In this document: piece by piece, positions 18,498 to 27,070 of the stretch | Position numbering within the stretch: position 1 is the first letter of the stretch | Layout: every line of letters begins with the position of its first letter | Assembly: GCF_009707515.1 (NCBI RefSeq) | Contig: NZ_WLYI01000004.1 | Location: 171,417 to 235,416 of the forward strand | Source of the DNA: Pseudomonas karstica | Lineage (GTDB): Bacteria; Pseudomonadota; Gammaproteobacteria; Pseudomonadales; Pseudomonadaceae | Length of the DNA stretch: 64,000 nucleotides | Direction: 5' to 3' | Notes under the pieces: generated by a model | What the model saw: the letters and a program-made list of their open reading frames with translations, nothing else | Database searches by the model: none | Told to the model about the DNA's origin: nothing | Translations under genes and position numbers: made by a program

Positions 18498-19399
18498 GCA
18501 GCCTTCTGGTCTTCCCGGGGCAAGGCGCCCAACGTTCGGGCATGCTCCAGCAACTGCCCGCACGTGCGCTGGAAGAGGCCAGTGATGCATTGGGTGAAGA
18601 CGTCTGTCAGCTCGACTCTGCGCAAGCCTTGGCGAGCAGCCGCGCCGTGCAACTATGCCTGTTGATCGCCGGCGTGGCCCATGCCCGATTGCTGCAGCAC
18701 ACCCCGGACTACGTGGCGGGCTTGTCCATTGGTGCCTACCCGGCAGCGGTGATCGCTGGCGCGCTGGACTTTGCGGATGCGCTCAAGCTGGTCAGCCTGC
18801 GCGGCGAACTGATGCAGCAGGCGTATCCACAAGGCTACGGCATGACCGCTCTTATCGGCCTGCAGTTACCTATAGTGGAGGCCTTGCTGACAGAAATCCA
18901 CAGCCCGCAAACCCCGGTGTACCTGGCCAATATCAACGCCGATAACCAGACCGTGATCGCCGGCAGCGATGAGGCCATGCAGCTTGTCGCAAACCGAGTC
19001 AAAGGCCGCGGCATTGCCAAGCGGCTGGCCGTCAGTGTGCCGTCCCATTGCGCGCTGCTGGAGCAACCTGCGCAAGCCTTGGCCGAAGCCTTCGCAAAGG
19101 TCACGCTCAAGGCTCCAGGCATCACTTACCTGAGCAGCACCCGCGCGCGACCGATCCGCGATCCCGCGCAACTGCGTGATGACCTGGCTTTCAACATGTG
19201 CCGCATCGTCGACTGGCGCGGCACCGTGCAGGGCGCTTATGAGCGTGGCGTGCGCCTGCAGATCGAGATGCCCCCGGGTGCTGTGCTCAGCGGCCTGGCG
19301 CGGCGTGTATTTGAACAAGGCACCGTCATCGCATACGAGGGCGCCCGCCTGGATACCTTGCAGGCCCTGCTGCGAGAGGAGGGAGACCACCACCGATAA
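18494..19399 (+). CDS. mdcH: Malonate decarboxylase epsilon subunit (malonyl-CoA acyltransferase)
   Basis: A 301-residue FabD-like acyltransferase that loads MdcC with a malonyl group to start the cycle. It begins MSSLLVFPGQGAQRSGML. The nucleophile is S78 in AGLSIGAYPAAV, and the later VSVPSHCALLE holds the second catalytic histidine. The start chosen overlaps the mdcG stop; a longer reading from 18413 lies inside mdcG. Confidence 0.95.
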   Translation: MSSLLVFPGQGAQRSGMLQQLPARALEEASDALGEDVCQLDSAQALASSRAVQLCLLIAGVAHARLLQHTPDYVAGLSIGAYPAAVIAGALDFADALKLVSLRGELMQQAYPQGYGMTALIGLQLPIVEALLTEIHSPQTPVYLANINADNQTVIAGSDEAMQLVANRVKGRGIAKRLAVSVPSHCALLEQPAQALAEAFAKVTLKAPGITYLSSTRARPIRDPAQLRDDLAFNMCRIVDWRGTVQGAYERGVRLQIEMPPGAVLSGLARRVFEQGTVIAYEGARLDTLQALLREEGDHHR

Positions 19400-19466
19400 A
19401 GCATCACCCAAGGCTTTCGAAGCACAAAAACAACAATTTCGATGAAGCACTTTGAGGATAACCAGC

Positions 19467-19859
19467 ATGATTATTTACGGTGTGGCGTTTCTTGCGTTCT
19501 GTACGTTGGCAGGCCTGTTTATAGGCGAGTTGCTGGGCAAGTGGATGGGTATCCCGGCCAACGTCGGCGGGGTGGGTATTGCGATGTTGCTGTTGATCGG
19601 GTTGGGCAGCTACCTGAACAAGCGGGGCTTGTTTGTCGGCAAGTCGGAGCAGGGCGTCAGCTTCTGGTCGGCGGTCTATATTCCGATTGTGGTGGCGATG
19701 GCTGCCCAGCAGAACGTCTACGGTGCGATCAGTGGCGGCCCCATGGCGATTCTCGCCGGGACTACCGCTGTAGTGGTGGCATTCGCCTTGGTGCCTGTGC
19801 TGGTCAGGATCGGTAACAGCGAGCCGGATTCCGTTGTTCCCACCAAGACTGCGGGGTGA
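19467..19859 (+). CDS. madL: Malonate transporter subunit MadL
   Basis: A 130-residue hydrophobic protein with about four membrane segments, the first at MIIYGVAFLAFCTLAGLF. MadL and MadM together form a malonate carrier described in Malonomonas rubra and found in Pseudomonas mdc clusters. GAGGATA lies 5 bp before the ATG at 19467. It sits 67 bp after mdcH and immediately before madM. Confidence 0.92.
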   Translation: MIIYGVAFLAFCTLAGLFIGELLGKWMGIPANVGGVGIAMLLLIGLGSYLNKRGLFVGKSEQGVSFWSAVYIPIVVAMAAQQNVYGAISGGPMAILAGTTAVVVAFALVPVLVRIGNSEPDSVVPTKTAG

Positions 19860-19864
19860 TTGCC

Positions 19865-20629
19865 ATGTATGAATCAATGATGAAAGTGATCACCGGCTAT
19901 GGCTTGATCAGCGGGTTTGCGGTGGTCGGGCTGACCATGTGGGTCTCTTACTGGATGTCCGATACCTTCACCAAGGGTCGCTTGCATGGTTCGGCCATTG
20001 CGATTTTGCTGGGGTTGGTCCTGTCTTATATCGGCGGAGCCTTTACCGGTGGCTCAAAAGGCGTAGTGGACATTCCGTTGCTGTCGGGGATCGGTTTGCT
20101 CGGTGGTGCGATGCTGCGAGACTTCGCGATTGTGGCCACGGCGTTTGGTGTAAGTGTCGATGAGCTCAAAAGGGCCGGGTACGTCGGGGTGCTGGCGTTG
20201 TTTGTGGGCGTTGGTTCATCGTTTATCGCCGGAGTGGGTGTAGCCATGGCGTTTGGCTACACCGATGCCGTGAGCCTGACCACCATCGGCGCAGGTGCTG
20301 TTACCTATATCGTCGGGCCCGTGACGGGCGCTGCTATTGGAGCCAGTTCCGAGGTCATGGCGCTGTCCATTGCCGCCGGGTTGATCAAGGCTATTTTGGT
20401 GATGGTGATGACACCGTTCGTGGCGCCGTTGATTGGCCTGAACAACCCGCGTAGCGCGGTGATTTTCGGTGGATTGATGGGCACCTCCAGCGGCGTGGCC
20501 GGCGGGCTGGCCGCGACCGATCCGAAACTGGTGCCGTATGGTTGCCTGACGGCGGCGTTTTACACGGCGCTGGGCTGTTTGCTTGGGCCGTCGTTATTGT
20601 TTCTGATCATGCGGGGGTTGGTGGGCTAG
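19865..20629 (+). CDS. madM: Malonate transporter subunit MadM
   Basis: A 254-residue protein with many glycine-rich membrane helices, the partner of MadL in malonate uptake. The ATG at 19865 (MYESMMKVITGYGLISG) has GGGG upstream. An in-frame GTG at 19856 overlaps the madL stop and is an alternative start. Conserved-looking loops are YIGGAFTGGSKGVVDIP and GGLMGTSSGVAGGLAATDP. It is the last structural gene of the malonate operon. Confidence 0.92.
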   Translation: MYESMMKVITGYGLISGFAVVGLTMWVSYWMSDTFTKGRLHGSAIAILLGLVLSYIGGAFTGGSKGVVDIPLLSGIGLLGGAMLRDFAIVATAFGVSVDELKRAGYVGVLALFVGVGSSFIAGVGVAMAFGYTDAVSLTTIGAGAVTYIVGPVTGAAIGASSEVMALSIAAGLIKAILVMVMTPFVAPLIGLNNPRSAVIFGGLMGTSSGVAGGLAATDPKLVPYGCLTAAFYTALGCLLGPSLLFLIMRGLVG

Positions 20630-20676
20630 CGTTATCATTTCTGTTGAATGCTCCTGCGACAGTCATAGGTAAAAAC

Positions 20677-20788
20677 CTGTAGCCGCTGGCGCAGCCTGCG
20701 ATCGGCTGCGCAGGAGTCGCCAGGATGTTGAAACCGTTGAAGGTCCTTCGGCCCTTATCGCAGCCTCGTGCCTCGACAGCGGCTACAG
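20677..20788. repeat. REPIN-like element with perfect terminal inverted repeats
   Basis: The 112-bp element is bounded by CTGTAGCCGCT (20677-20687) and its exact reverse complement AGCGGCTACAG (20778-20788). Inside the left half a hairpin pairs GCGCAGCC (20689-20696) with GGCTGCGC (20704-20711). It lies between the convergent genes madM and mdcR. The size and architecture fit a paired REP element; no transposase is nearby. Confidence 0.75.
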
Positions 20789-20827
20789 AAAACCAGGCCT
20801 TCAGGTGTTCTTGATCATTGATCAGTG

Positions 20828-21742
20828 TCACACCTGCCGATTGGCATACATCCGGCACTCCGCCAGCAACGCCAGCAAGTTCGGGTCCCGCTCCTTGGCC
20901 TTTAAAAACACCACGCCAATATGTTGCTGCAAGCGATAGCGTGGTTGCAGGGGGATCAGCTTCACCCGGTTCTCATACACTGCCGCAATCCGTCCCGGCA
21001 GCAGTGCATAACCTACCCCGGAGCTGACCATGCTCAGCAGGGTGAAGATGTCATTGACCTGCATCGCCACCTTGGGCTCGAAGCCCGCCTGCTTGAACAC
21101 ACGGCTGCCATCCTGATGGGTGGCAAAGCCTTGGGTCAGGGTGATGAAGGTGGCCTCGCGCACATCGGCCAGGTCGATTGCCTGCTCGCGGTCGAAGGGT
21201 GAGTCGGCGGGGGTGGCGAGGTAGATGTCGTCGGAAAACAGTGCGATCTGTGCGCAATCAGGGTCGTGGGTGTGCTCGTCCAGGGCGATCAGGATCGCGT
21301 CCACTTCCATGTTCTTGAGCTTGTACAGCAAGTCGAAGTTGGAGCCGAGAATCAGGTCGATGTTGAGCTCGCTGCGACGGATTTTCAGGCCCATGATCAG
21401 TTGCGGCACGGTCTTCACCGTCAGTGAATACAGAGAGCCCAGCTTGAACCGTTCGGCGGAGAACCCCGCGGCTTCACGGGTCAGGCGTACGCTGTCGACC
21501 ACATCCTGAATCAGTTTCTGGGCGCGCTCTTCGAGTACGTAGGCGCTTTCCAGCGGGGTAAGGTTGCGGCCCTCGTGCTTGAACAATGGGCAGCGCAAGG
21601 CGTTTTCCAGGGAGTGAATCGCCCGGTGCACGCTGACGTTGCTGGTCTGCAATTGGGCGGCAGCTCGGGCCAGGTTGCCAGTGCGCATGAACGCCAGGAA
21701 GATTTCCAGCTTCTTCAGGGTGAATTCTTCGTCAATCAGCAT
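20828..21742 (-). CDS. mdcR: LysR-family regulator of malonate use
   Basis: A 304-residue LysR-type regulator. The N-terminal helix-turn-helix (about residues 10-65) includes LEIFLAFMRTGNLARAAAQL and LFKHEGRNLTPLE; a ligand-binding domain follows. The start at 21742 (MLIDEEFTLKKLEIF) is preferred over an ATG 90 bp upstream because LysR proteins normally begin just before this segment. The position next to madM and the resemblance to MdcR suggest malonate-dependent activation of mdcA. Confidence 0.9.
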   Translation of the reverse strand: MLIDEEFTLKKLEIFLAFMRTGNLARAAAQLQTSNVSVHRAIHSLENALRCPLFKHEGRNLTPLESAYVLEERAQKLIQDVVDSVRLTREAAGFSAERFKLGSLYSLTVKTVPQLIMGLKIRRSELNIDLILGSNFDLLYKLKNMEVDAILIALDEHTHDPDCAQIALFSDDIYLATPADSPFDREQAIDLADVREATFITLTQGFATHQDGSRVFKQAGFEPKVAMQVNDIFTLLSMVSSGVGYALLPGRIAAVYENRVKLIPLQPRYRLQQHIGVVFLKAKERDPNLLALLAECRMYANRQV

Positions 21743-21919
21743 GGGCGTGACTCTTGTTCGAATGCTGTCGATTGTGCCCCTAAAACCAGCCAGCTCCCAG
21801 TCATGTAGCGGATCCGCGCTCACAGGCGTCACAACGGTCTTGCACTATCGCGTGCAAGGCTGGAGCCTTGTCCGGCAATGCGCAGCCAAGTAGTAATTGC
21901 GATGGGAGGTCAGTGACGC

Positions 21920-22537
21920 ATGTATCACGGGGAACGGTTCAACGCCTGGAGCCACTTGCTTGGGGCGGTCGCGGCGTTTGTCGGCGCGGTGTGGATGTTG
22001 GTGGTTGCCAGCCTGGACGGCAGCCCCTGGAAGATTGTCAGCGTGGCGATTTATGGGGTCACGTTGTTGATACTGTACAGCGCATCAACGGTTTACCACA
22101 GCGTGCGCGGGCGCAAGAAAGCGATTATGCAGAAGGTCGATCACTTCTCGATCTACCTGCTGATCGCTGGCAGTTACACGCCGTTTTGCCTGGTGACCTT
22201 GCGCGGGCCGTGGGGCTGGACGCTGTTCGGGATTGTCTGGGGGCTGGCGGTGATCGGTATCTTGCAGGAGATCAAGCCACGTTCCGAGGCGAGAATCCTG
22301 TCGATCGTGATCTACGCGGTGATGGGCTGGATCGTGCTGGTGGCGGTCAAGCCGCTGATCGCCGGGTTAGGCACCACGGGATTTACCTGGCTGGCATTGG
22401 GCGGGGTGCTGTACACCGTGGGCATTATTTTCTTTGCCCTGGAGGACCGGCTGCGACACTCCCATGGGATCTGGCATCTGTTCGTGATCGGTGGGAGCTT
22501 GCTGCACTTTGTGGCGATCATGCGCTACGTGCTGTGA
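21920..22537 (+). CDS. trhA: TrhA (hemolysin III / PAQR) family membrane protein
   Basis: A 205-residue protein with seven predicted membrane helices. The family markers are the N-terminal GERFNAWSHLLGAV, the SASTVYHS segment and FSIYLLIAGSYTPFCL, with a late histidine in LLHFVAIM. These histidines and acidic residues probably bind a metal, as in PAQR proteins. The older name 'hemolysin III' comes from Bacillus cereus, and membrane fluidity roles have been reported for bacterial TrhA. The ATG follows GGGAGG. It stands alone between two LysR genes. Confidence 0.9.
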   Translation: MYHGERFNAWSHLLGAVAAFVGAVWMLVVASLDGSPWKIVSVAIYGVTLLILYSASTVYHSVRGRKKAIMQKVDHFSIYLLIAGSYTPFCLVTLRGPWGWTLFGIVWGLAVIGILQEIKPRSEARILSIVIYAVMGWIVLVAVKPLIAGLGTTGFTWLALGGVLYTVGIIFFALEDRLRHSHGIWHLFVIGGSLLHFVAIMRYVL

Positions 22538-22551
22538 AGGCGATTTGTCGT

Positions 22552-23454
22552 CTATAACCGATCCAACTGCTCCTGCGCCCGGGTGCCGAAGATATCCAGC
22601 AAGCTGGCCAGCATATGCGGCGGCGCCTCATCGGCGCGGGTCAGCGCGTACAAAGTGATGGGCAGTGCTGGCGCCAGTGGGCGAATGCAGGTGGTCGCCG
22701 TTGATGCACCCAGTGCCGTAAACGGATCGATCACCGCCAGTCCCGCACCAGACTCGACCATTGCTCGAGCCAGTGAATAGGTCTGCACCGAGATACTGAC
22801 CCGTGGTGGTGGGTCGACGGCTTCCAGGTAACTGTCGAGTTTTGCCGCCAGCGGGTCGGCGCTGGACAGGCCAATCAGCGGCGCATCCGCCAGGGCCATC
22901 AATGGCAGCGGTTTTCCTAGTTCGGCCTCTGGCCAGTAACCCCGTGGCGCCAGCGCCACCAGCACTCCATGGGCCAAAACCTGAGCGTTCAGGCCAGGAT
23001 GATCCGGCGACTTGAGCGTCAGTGCCACATCCATCTCACGCATCAACAGGTTCTGCACCAGCTCACGGCTGTGGGCACTGGACAGCTCACAGGCGATGTC
23101 CGGATAGCGTTGGGTCCACTCGCGAATGGCCGGCGGTAGCAGCGACAGGGCCAGCGCCGGTGTGGCGCCGACACGCAAGCTTTGGCCGGGGGCGCGCCTC
23201 AGGTTCTGTGCCAGGCGTCGTACGCCTTGCAAGCTCTCGGTCACCTTGTCGACTTCCTGCTCCAGGGCAAGGGCTTCCGGGGTGGGCTGCAGCTTGCCGC
23301 GTACACGCAGGAACAGTGGAAAGCCCAACTGCAATTCGGCATGTTGCAGAACCTTGCTCACTGCTGGCTGCGAGACGTGCAGCAATTGCGCGGCGGCGCT
23401 GACGGAGCCGGTTTGGCGGATGGCCTGGAAAATTTCGATATGTCGCAAGCGCAT
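22552..23454 (-). CDS. LysR-family regulator divergent from the D-amino-acid dehydrogenase gene
   Basis: A 300-residue LysR-type regulator. The start MRLRHIEIFQAIRQTGSVSA at 23454 gives the standard spacing to the helix-turn-helix, which continues AAQLLHVSQPAVSKVL. An ATG 45 bp upstream would add an atypical leader. It is transcribed away from the adjacent dehydrogenase, with a 108-bp shared promoter region. By the usual LysR arrangement it probably controls that operon, in response to an amino acid not identifiable here. Confidence 0.88.
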   Translation of the reverse strand: MRLRHIEIFQAIRQTGSVSAAAQLLHVSQPAVSKVLQHAELQLGFPLFLRVRGKLQPTPEALALEQEVDKVTESLQGVRRLAQNLRRAPGQSLRVGATPALALSLLPPAIREWTQRYPDIACELSSAHSRELVQNLLMREMDVALTLKSPDHPGLNAQVLAHGVLVALAPRGYWPEAELGKPLPLMALADAPLIGLSSADPLAAKLDSYLEAVDPPPRVSISVQTYSLARAMVESGAGLAVIDPFTALGASTATTCIRPLAPALPITLYALTRADEAPPHMLASLLDIFGTRAQEQLDRL

Positions 23455-23562
23455 GATGAGTCCATAACCTTTGTTTATGGGTAACCCATCTTTATTCATT
23501 GTCCAGCGGTTGTCACCTACGCCTAATCTTCAAGCCTGATTACACGCGGCTTAAGGACTGAT

Positions 23563-24804
23563 ATGGCTCGGCAGGTTTGCATCATCGGAGGCGGGGTTAT
23601 CGGCCTGGCCAGCGCTTACGCCCTGGTACGTGCGGGTTGCGAGGTGACGGTGGTCGAAGCGCGGGAAACCCTGGGCAGCGAAACCAGTTTCGCCAACGGC
23701 GGCCAATTGTCCTATCGCTACGTCGCGCCCCTGGCCGACAAAGGTGTACCGTTGCAAGCCATCGGCTGGCTGTTGCGGGGCGACTCGCCGTTGAAGCTGC
23801 GCCCGCGCCTGGACCCGGCACAGTGGCGCTGGATGGCCTCCTTTCTCAACGCCTGTCGCACCTCAGTCAACCAGCGCAATACCGGGCACTTGCTGCGGCT
23901 GGCCAGCCTGAGCCAGGACGTGTTGCAACGCTGGCGTCAGGAAGACGCCCTGGAAGGTTTTGATTGGCGGCGCAACGGCAAGCTGGTGACCTTTCGTAAC
24001 CACGGTACGTTCGAACATGCACGGCACAAGCTGACGGATCGCCTGCAACAACACGTGCTCTCGGCAGCGGACTGTGCCCGGTTGGAGCCGGCCTTGAGTG
24101 GCAGCGAGTTTGTCGGCGGCATCTACACGCCCAATGAAGAAGTGGCGGACTGTCACGGCTTCTGCCAGCAACTGGCACTCAGGTTGCGGGCATCGGGGCG
24201 CTGCACGTTTCGGCTGGGGAGCAAGGTAACCGGCATTCGTCATGCCAACGGCAGTGTGCAAGCCATTGAATTGGGCGCCGAAGTGCTGCCGGTGGAGCAT
24301 TTGGTGCTGGCGGCCGGTCACCGTAGCGTCGAGTTGGCCTTGCCCGGCGTGTCGCTGCCGCTGTACCCCCTCAAGGGCTATAGCCTGAGCGTGCCGATTG
24401 GCGAACAGCACCAGGCGCCGGGTGTCAGTATCACCGACTACGACCGCAAGATTGTCTACGCTCGCATCGGTGAACAACTGCGGGTGGCGGCGATGGTGGA
24501 CATTGTCGGTTTCGACCCGCGCCTGGAGCCCAAGCGCCTGGCCCTGATAAAGCGCCAGGCCCGTGAGACTTTTCCGTTGGCCGGCGATTATGAACAGGCG
24601 ATTGAATGGGCCGGCATGCGCCCGGCCACCCCCAGCGGTGTGCCGCTGATCGGTGTCAGTGCCTATCGCAACCTGTGGTTGAACCTGGGCCATGGTGCGT
24701 TGGGATTTACCCTGGCCTGTGGTAGTGGCCAACTGTTGGCCGAGCTGATCGGCCAACACTCCCCCTCCATTGATATGCAGGGCCTCGCTCCCCGCGCCGC
24801 CTGA
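23563..24804 (+). CDS. FAD-dependent D-amino-acid dehydrogenase (DadA-like)
   Basis: A 413-residue flavoprotein of the DadA/DAO superfamily. The FAD-binding Rossmann motif at the N-terminus is CIIGGGVIGLASAYAL, followed by ETSFANGGQLSYRY, a DadA-type segment. The C-terminal WAGMRPATPSGVPLIG and LWLNLGHGALGFTLACGSG close the FAD site. It would oxidise D-amino acids to imino and then keto acids, passing electrons to the respiratory chain. It is 10 bp upstream of a RidA gene, which can hydrolyse the imine product. It could be a paralogue of the alanine-specific DadA. Confidence 0.88.
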   Translation: MARQVCIIGGGVIGLASAYALVRAGCEVTVVEARETLGSETSFANGGQLSYRYVAPLADKGVPLQAIGWLLRGDSPLKLRPRLDPAQWRWMASFLNACRTSVNQRNTGHLLRLASLSQDVLQRWRQEDALEGFDWRRNGKLVTFRNHGTFEHARHKLTDRLQQHVLSAADCARLEPALSGSEFVGGIYTPNEEVADCHGFCQQLALRLRASGRCTFRLGSKVTGIRHANGSVQAIELGAEVLPVEHLVLAAGHRSVELALPGVSLPLYPLKGYSLSVPIGEQHQAPGVSITDYDRKIVYARIGEQLRVAAMVDIVGFDPRLEPKRLALIKRQARETFPLAGDYEQAIEWAGMRPATPSGVPLIGVSAYRNLWLNLGHGALGFTLACGSGQLLAELIGQHSPSIDMQGLAPRAA

Positions 24805-24814
24805 GGATTGACCC

Positions 24815-25168
24815 ATGACCATTACTCGAATCAACGGCAACAACCGGCTCTCTGGCGCCGTCACTTTTCAGGATCTGGTGTTTTTGTCCGGCCAGGTCCC
24901 GGGGGAGGGGCGTGATGTGAGCACCCAGACCCAGGAAGTCCTGGCCAAGATCGATGCATTGCTGGCCGAGGCCGGCAGCGACAAGGATCATCTGCTCAAT
25001 GCGACCATCTACCTGAAAAATATCCAGGACGGTTTTGCGCCGATGAATGACGTCTGGTCAGCCTGGCTTTCGCCGGATAGGGCGCCGACCCGTACCACCC
25101 TGCAAGCGGAGCTGGCGCGCCCGGACGTACTGGTGGAAATCAGCGTTATCGCTGCTCGCCGCGCCTGA
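24815..25168 (+). CDS. RidA-family enamine/imine deaminase
   Basis: A 117-residue YjgF/YER057c/UK114 protein. Members hydrolyse reactive enamine or imine intermediates. The conserved arginine needed for activity is present in APTRTTLQAELARPD, and LVFLSGQVPGEG is the usual N-terminal strand. GAGGA precedes the ATG. Its place right after an amino-acid dehydrogenase gives it an obvious substrate. Confidence 0.92.
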   Translation: MTITRINGNNRLSGAVTFQDLVFLSGQVPGEGRDVSTQTQEVLAKIDALLAEAGSDKDHLLNATIYLKNIQDGFAPMNDVWSAWLSPDRAPTRTTLQAELARPDVLVEISVIAARRA

Positions 25169-25194
25169 ATAATAAAAACCAACGGAGAATAACA

Positions 25195-26097
25195 ATGCAA
25201 AAAATCACGTTGATCGGCTGCACCCTGGGGCTGTTGCTAGGGGCTCAGGCCCATGCCACCGAAGCACCACTGGAAGGCACGTTGAGCAAGATCGCCAACG
25301 CCAAGAGCATTACCCTCGGCTACCGCGATGCTTCGGTACCGTTTTCCTATGTGGGTGATCACACGGGTAAACCCATGGGCTACTCCGTGGACCTGGCGAA
25401 CAAGATTGTCGAGGGTATCCAACAGAAAACCGGCGTGCCGAAACTCAACGTGAAGTACAACCTGGTGACGTCCCAGACCCGCATTGCCCTGGTGCAGAAC
25501 GGTACCGTGGACCTGGAATGCGGCTCCACGGGGGTTACCGCCGAGCGCCAAAAGCAGGTGTCGTTCTCCTACGGGTTTATCTACGTGAAGGGCCAGTTGC
25601 TGACGGCCAAGGACAGCGGCATCAAGCGCTTCGCCGACCTGCAAGGCAAGAACGTGGTCACCACGGCGGGTACTACCAACGAACGGTTCCTCAAAAGCTA
25701 TAACGTCGATCACAAGCTCAATATGTCCGTGATCAGTGCCAAAGACCATGGCGAAGCCTTCCAGATGCTGGAGTCCGGGCGGGCGGTGGCGTTCTACATG
25801 GATGACGCCCTGCTCTATGGCGAGCGTGCCAAGGCCAGGGATCCGCATAAGTGGGTAGTGGTGGGTGAGGAGCAGTCCCGGGAAATCTACAGCTGCATGG
25901 TGCGCAAGGACGACCCGCAATTACTCGCGGTGGTCAATGAAACCCTGGCGGGCTTGTACCGCTCGGGGGAGATCAACGAGATTTACCAGCGTTGGTTTGA
26001 ACAGCCGATTCCACCGAAAGGCTTGAACCTGGAGTTTCCGATGACCCCTGAGTTGAAAGCGATTATTGCCAAGCCTGTGAGTGATCCGGTGGAGTAA
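25195..26097 (+). CDS. ABC transporter periplasmic amino-acid-binding protein (family 3)
   Basis: A 300-residue protein with a signal peptide cleaved near AQAHA-TE, then a family 3 solute-binding domain. Typical segments are the early ITLGYRDASVPFSYVGD, VDLECGSTGVTAERQKQVSF and RAVAFYMDDALLYGERAKA. It resembles glutamate/aspartate binding proteins such as GltI. It is 26 bp after ridA with a good Shine-Dalgarno (GGAGAA). No permease or ATPase gene follows, so it must serve components encoded elsewhere. Confidence 0.9.
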   Translation: MQKITLIGCTLGLLLGAQAHATEAPLEGTLSKIANAKSITLGYRDASVPFSYVGDHTGKPMGYSVDLANKIVEGIQQKTGVPKLNVKYNLVTSQTRIALVQNGTVDLECGSTGVTAERQKQVSFSYGFIYVKGQLLTAKDSGIKRFADLQGKNVVTTAGTTNERFLKSYNVDHKLNMSVISAKDHGEAFQMLESGRAVAFYMDDALLYGERAKARDPHKWVVVGEEQSREIYSCMVRKDDPQLLAVVNETLAGLYRSGEINEIYQRWFEQPIPPKGLNLEFPMTPELKAIIAKPVSDPVE

Positions 26098-26118
26098 TAG
26101 CCCAGGGCCCGCTCGCTT

Positions 26119-26228
26119 GATCGTTCCCATGCTCCGCGTGGGAATGTCTCCTGGGACGCTCTGCGTTCCGCCATACGCGCACGGCTCAAGCCTTGCGCAA
26201 GGTGCGACGCGGAGCGTGGGAATGATCA
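26119..26228 (+). repeat. Dispersed intergenic repeat, family B copy 2
   Basis: It begins GATCGTTCCCATGCTCCGCG and contains GCCTTGCGCAAGG. It ends GCGTGGGAATGATC, so the ends are themselves inverted. It occupies the gap between the binding-protein gene and rsmE and could form a long hairpin that ends both convergent transcripts. Confidence 0.8.
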
Positions 26229-26231
26229 GGG

Positions 26232-26951
26232 TTAGAAATCGCCCCACAGCTGTTGGGCTACTGCCAATGCCACTACGGGCGCGGTCTCGGTGCGCAGTAC
26301 CCGTGGGCCCAGGCGGGCCGAATGAAAACCTGCACCTTGCGCCATCTCGACTTCCCCATCCGTCAATCCACCTTCAGGCCCGATCAGGAACGCCAGGCTC
26401 ACAGGTTTTGCATGGCTGACCAACGGTTCGGCCACCGGGTGCAGCACCAGCTTCAAATCCGCCTGGGTCTGTTTCAACCAGTCCGCCAGCAACTGCGGTG
26501 GGTGAATCACCGGCACCGTTGAACGACCACATTGCTCACAGGCGCTGATCGCTACCTGGCGCCAATGCTGCAGGCGTTTGTCGGCGCGCTCGTCCTTGAG
26601 GCGGACTTCGCAGCGGTCGCTGAAGATCGGGGTGATTTCGTTGACCCCAAGTTCCGTGGCTTTCTGAATCGCCCAGTCCATCCGTTCGCCCCGGGACAAA
26701 CCCTGGCCAAGGTGGATGTGCAGCGGGGACTCGACTGGCCCGGCGAAGCTTTCCGTCAGTTGTACCATCACGCGCTTTTTACCGACTTCCAGCAGGCTGC
26801 CACGAAACTCCTGGCCGGAGCCATCGAACAACTGCACAGCGTCGCCTTCGCTCATGCGCAATACGCGGCTGATGTAGTGGGCCTGGGCTTCGGGTAGCTC
26901 GTGGTCGCCAATGCTCAGCGGGGTGTCGGTGAAAAAGCGCGACAGTCTCAT
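26232..26951 (-). CDS. rsmE: 16S rRNA (uracil-1498-N3)-methyltransferase
   Basis: A 239-residue SPOUT-class methyltransferase that methylates U1498 of 16S rRNA using SAM. The knotted C-terminal SAM site is clear, with LAFLIGPEGGLTDGEVE and LGPRVLRTETAPVVALA. The N-terminus MRLSRFFTDTPLSIG fits the RNA-binding PUA-like domain. It lies just downstream of bioA on the same strand, with a REPIN between them. In P. aeruginosa rsmE also sits next to bioA. Confidence 0.96.
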   Translation of the reverse strand: MRLSRFFTDTPLSIGDHELPEAQAHYISRVLRMSEGDAVQLFDGSGQEFRGSLLEVGKKRVMVQLTESFAGPVESPLHIHLGQGLSRGERMDWAIQKATELGVNEITPIFSDRCEVRLKDERADKRLQHWRQVAISACEQCGRSTVPVIHPPQLLADWLKQTQADLKLVLHPVAEPLVSHAKPVSLAFLIGPEGGLTDGEVEMAQGAGFHSARLGPRVLRTETAPVVALAVAQQLWGDF

Positions 26952-26974
26952 TTATGTTCTCTGGAAAGGTTATG

Positions 26975-27058
26975 CAGGAGCGAGCTTGCTCGTGAAAAAG
27001 GTACATCCGACGTCGCGATGCGCTTGGAATACGTTCGCGAGCAAGTTCGCTCCTACAG
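26975..27058. repeat. REPIN-like repeat, family A copy 1
   Basis: The left arm CAGGAGCGAGCTTGCTCGTG and right arm CGCGAGCAAGTTCGCTCCTA are inverted copies of one REP sequence, separated by about 45 bp. Relatives are at 33108-33210 and 45551-45640. It lies between bioA and rsmE. Confidence 0.85.
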
Positions 27059-27070
27059 GGGGGGCGGTAT

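Noticed and set aside
20630..20827. A small gene between madM and mdcR
   Set aside because: Open frames here are short and match no family; the DNA is explained by the REPIN-like element.
26098..26231. Recurring hairpin blocks as a CRISPR array or small insertion sequence
   Set aside because: The copies are dispersed singly, not arrayed with spacers, and contain no transposase frame.
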